Assembly (NCBI RefSeq): GCF_000422825.1 | Contig: NZ_AUGU01000017.1 | Coordinates: forward strand, 1 to 64,000 | DNA length: 64,000 nt | Origin: Nocardioides insulae DSM 17944 | Lineage (GTDB): Bacteria > Actinomycetota > Actinomycetes > Propionibacteriales > Nocardioidaceae | Reading direction: 5' to 3' | In this document: piece by piece, positions 62,277 to 64,000 of the stretch | How positions within the stretch are numbered: the stretch's first letter is position 1 | How the letters are laid out: every line of letters starts with the position of its first letter | Program-made: the position numbers and the translations under genes | The notes under the pieces: model-generated | What the model was told of the DNA's origin: nothing | The model's input: the letters and a program-made list of their open reading frames with translations, nothing else | Database searches by the model: none

Positions 62277-64000
62277 TCACAGGAGGCGCTTGAGGCCGAC
62301 GTGGGAGTTGCCGTAGCCGAGCCGCGCATAGAACGCGTGAGCGCGCTCCCTCGCGTTGTCGGTGGTGAGCTGGGCGAGGGTGGCTCCGCGGGCGCGGCCG
62401 TGGTCGTGCGCCCACTCGATCATGGCGGTGCCCAGGCCGCGGCCGCGTTCGCCGGTCGCGACCCGGACCCCCTCGATCTGGAGCCGGGTGGTCCCTCCCC
62501 GGGACAGGCCCGGGATGATGGTCAGCTGCATGGTGCCGACGATCCGATCAGCCTGGTCGCGGACCACCGCCAGGTAGTGCGCGTCGTCGCGCGCGACCGC
62601 GTCGAAGGCTGCCTCGTAGTGCACCAGCTCCGCGCCCTCGCGGGTGCGGCCGAGCTCGTCGTCCCCGAGCAGGTCGACCAGCGCCGCGACGTCGGTGCGA
62701 CGGGCCCGCTGCACCCGGTAGACCTGCTCTCCGTCGGACATCCCCAGGCTCAGCCGGCCACCGATCGATGCCCGGGCCTCGGCACGCAGCCGGGCCACCA
62801 GGGCGTCCAACCAGCCACCGACGTGGCGACGGGCCTCGGAGGTGTCCGGATACCGACAGCGCAGGTGCAACCCCGACTCGTCGAGCACGAACCAGAGCAT
62901 CACGCCATCGGTGAGGACGGCGGCGCCGACGTACTGCGCCTCCAGCCCGGTGGCGTCCACACGCACCGGCAGCCGGCGCAGGTCCAGCCAGGAGATGGCG
63001 AACATCCCGGGTGCCTCCGGCATCCCGCCCCAGGGCGCGAGCACGTCTTCCAACGGCCAGGAACCGAGCCGGACCGCCTCCTTGACCGCGGCGGCGCTGG
63101 CCCGCGGATCCGGGTCTGCGGACTCGAGCACCGCATTGGTGATGAACCAGCCGACCGAGTCGTGCCAGGTCGCGTCGTAGCGGCTGTGCACCGGGAAGAC
63201 CGCACGCAACGCGACACCGGCCAGGTCGCGGGTCACCCCGGTCATCGCGGCGACCACCAGGGCCAGCGTGGAGACCCCCTGCTCACGGGCCTCCGCGGCG
63301 AAGGCTGCGCTGTCGTCGACGTCGAGCACGTCACGGACCTCGACGCGTTCGCGCTGCGGCGCCTCGACCGCGCCGAGCGGCAGCGGGAACCGCGGCATCA
63401 CCTCGCCGGAGGCGGTCAGCACCTCCGCCCAGCGGCGGCGCACCTCCGGCGGCGCCTGGGGCCGCTGGGCCAACGACCTGGTGTGCGCGGCGAAGGCGGG
63501 CACCGGCGGGAGGTCGGGCTCCCGCCCGGCTCGCACGTGCGCGAGGGCGGTGAGCAGGTCGCGCGCCACCACCAGCATCGACCACATGTCCACGTGGGCG
63601 TGATCGGCGGCGACCACCACCGTCGGACCATCCGCGGTCTGGAGGACACAGAGCCGGTGCGAGGGACGCCGGTCCGGTGCGGCGTAGGGCCGGCAGGAGG
63701 CATCCAGTACGTCGCGCAGCGCCTCGTTGACCGCCTGCCCGGGCGCGATCGGGTGCTCCACCCAGTCACCCGGCGCGACCTCGACCTCGTGCAGCTGGAC
63801 CTCGCCATCGGTGGCCCGGGAGAAGACCGAGCGCAGCGTGCCGTGCCGCCCCACCACGGCCAACCAGGCGGCGGCCAGGTCGTCGAGCTCGACCGGGTCG
63901 GAGAGCCGGAAGGAGAGCGCCATCCACGACCCCGGCCGGTCACCGGCACCCACGTGCCGCGCCTGGTCGAAGGAGACCGGGAGTTCGCTGCCGAGGGCTC
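62277..64000 (-). CDS. Condensation-domain-like/GNAT acetyltransferase fusion (5' end beyond window)
   Basis: The frame is open from the stop at 62277 through the window edge, giving at least 573 residues. The visible N-terminus reads LPVSFDQARH then GAGDRPGSWMALSFRL, the opening of NRPS-type condensation or PapA/WES-type acyltransferase domains. The active-site motif is D-H-AHV-D-M (about 63587-63605): HxxxD is kept but the first His and following Gly of HHxxxDG are not. After about 410 residues comes a complete GNAT domain (VYRVQRARRTDVAALVDLL; acetyl-CoA loop RGRGLGTAMIEWA; C-terminal AHAFYARLGYGNSHVGLKRLL). GTG 63953 is only an internal codon. Confidence 0.8.
   Translation of the reverse strand, partial: ALGSELPVSFDQARHVGAGDRPGSWMALSFRLSDPVELDDLAAAWLAVVGRHGTLRSVFSRATDGEVQLHEVEVAPGDWVEHPIAPGQAVNEALRDVLDASCRPYAAPDRRPSHRLCVLQTADGPTVVVAADHAHVDMWSMLVVARDLLTALAHVRAGREPDLPPVPAFAAHTRSLAQRPQAPPEVRRRWAEVLTASGEVMPRFPLPLGAVEAPQRERVEVRDVLDVDDSAAFAAEAREQGVSTLALVVAAMTGVTRDLAGVALRAVFPVHSRYDATWHDSVGWFITNAVLESADPDPRASAAAVKEAVRLGSWPLEDVLAPWGGMPEAPGMFAISWLDLRRLPVRVDATGLEAQYVGAAVLTDGVMLWFVLDESGLHLRCRYPDTSEARRHVGGWLDALVARLRAEARASIGGRLSLGMSDGEQVYRVQRARRTDVAALVDLLGDDELGRTREGAELVHYEAAFDAVARDDAHYLAVVRDQADRIVGTMQLTIIPGLSRGGTTRLQIEGVRVATGERGRGLGTAMIEWAHDHGRARGATLAQLTTDNARERAHAFYARLGYGNSHVGLKRLL

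Noticed and set aside
59471..62293. 940-residue plus-strand ORF
   Set aside because: Antisense to egtB and the flavoprotein disulfide reductase.

Overview
The window is high-GC actinobacterial DNA (roughly 70% G+C, almost every third codon position G or C). Gene content fits Nocardioidaceae, with Nocardioides-like organisms the best guess: several apparently leaderless genes with a TANNNT box a few bases before ATG/GTG, ergothioneine genes, many acyl-CoA and sugar-acid catabolic genes, and DUF1707/PadR and flotillin/NfeD pairs. The family assignment is inference. I see no tRNA, rRNA, CRISPR array, insertion sequence or phage gene. It reads as ordinary chromosome with many small metabolic and regulatory modules.

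Layout. 0-7 kb: the 3' end of an Ig-like surface protein, a GabD-type aldehyde dehydrogenase, a flotillin/NfeD membrane pair, and a lipoprotein class B PBP translationally coupled to a MerR regulator. 7-21.5 kb: a CxxC flavoprotein reductase divergent from the MerR gene, a DEAD-box helicase, a CoA-transferase/acyl-CoA dehydrogenase pair, LysR, an ArsR-DHFR-like-SRPBCC operon, glmS, a MalY/PatB lyase, YceI and a PadR-DUF1707 pair. 21.7-33.6 kb: M3 peptidase, MFS and small membrane or secreted proteins, a degenerate PfkB kinase, a TetR/ABC-permease divergon, a lipoprotein, an aldo/keto reductase, SRPBCC and an alpha/beta hydrolase.

33.6-40.9 kb is the most coherent unit: LysR, gudD (glucarate dehydratase), and an opposing operon kdgD - ketoglutarate-semialdehyde dehydrogenase - galactarate/talarate dehydratase - TauE/SafE permease. 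Together they encode glucarate/galactarate to 2-oxoglutarate. The two transcription units carry nearly identical promoter/operator modules with identical internal spacing. 41-47 kb: a ChrA-like transporter, gamma-carbonic anhydrase, a YjbR protein, PlsC, and the Entner-Doudoroff pair edd-eda. 47-52.5 kb: TetR, acyl-CoA ligase and a reductase-enoyl-CoA hydratase-acyl-CoA dehydrogenase operon. 52.5-58.3 kb: a BCCT transporter, TetR and two tandem MFS paralogues, each behind a CRP/GlxR-like TGTGA-N6-TCACA site. 58.3-64 kb: egtB-egtD, a disulfide-type flavoprotein and an unusual condensation-domain/GNAT fusion that runs off the window edge.

Regulation is the richest layer that can be read directly. 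Perfect palindromes sit on or next to the start of the MerR, ArsR and PadR genes, in the patB divergent region and before the second MFS gene. A 17-bp inverted repeat encloses the start codon of the TauE gene. I did not find an obviously new multi-gene system. The best candidates for new biology are the shared aldarate promoter module, the tauE start-codon hairpin and the C-domain/GNAT fusion.
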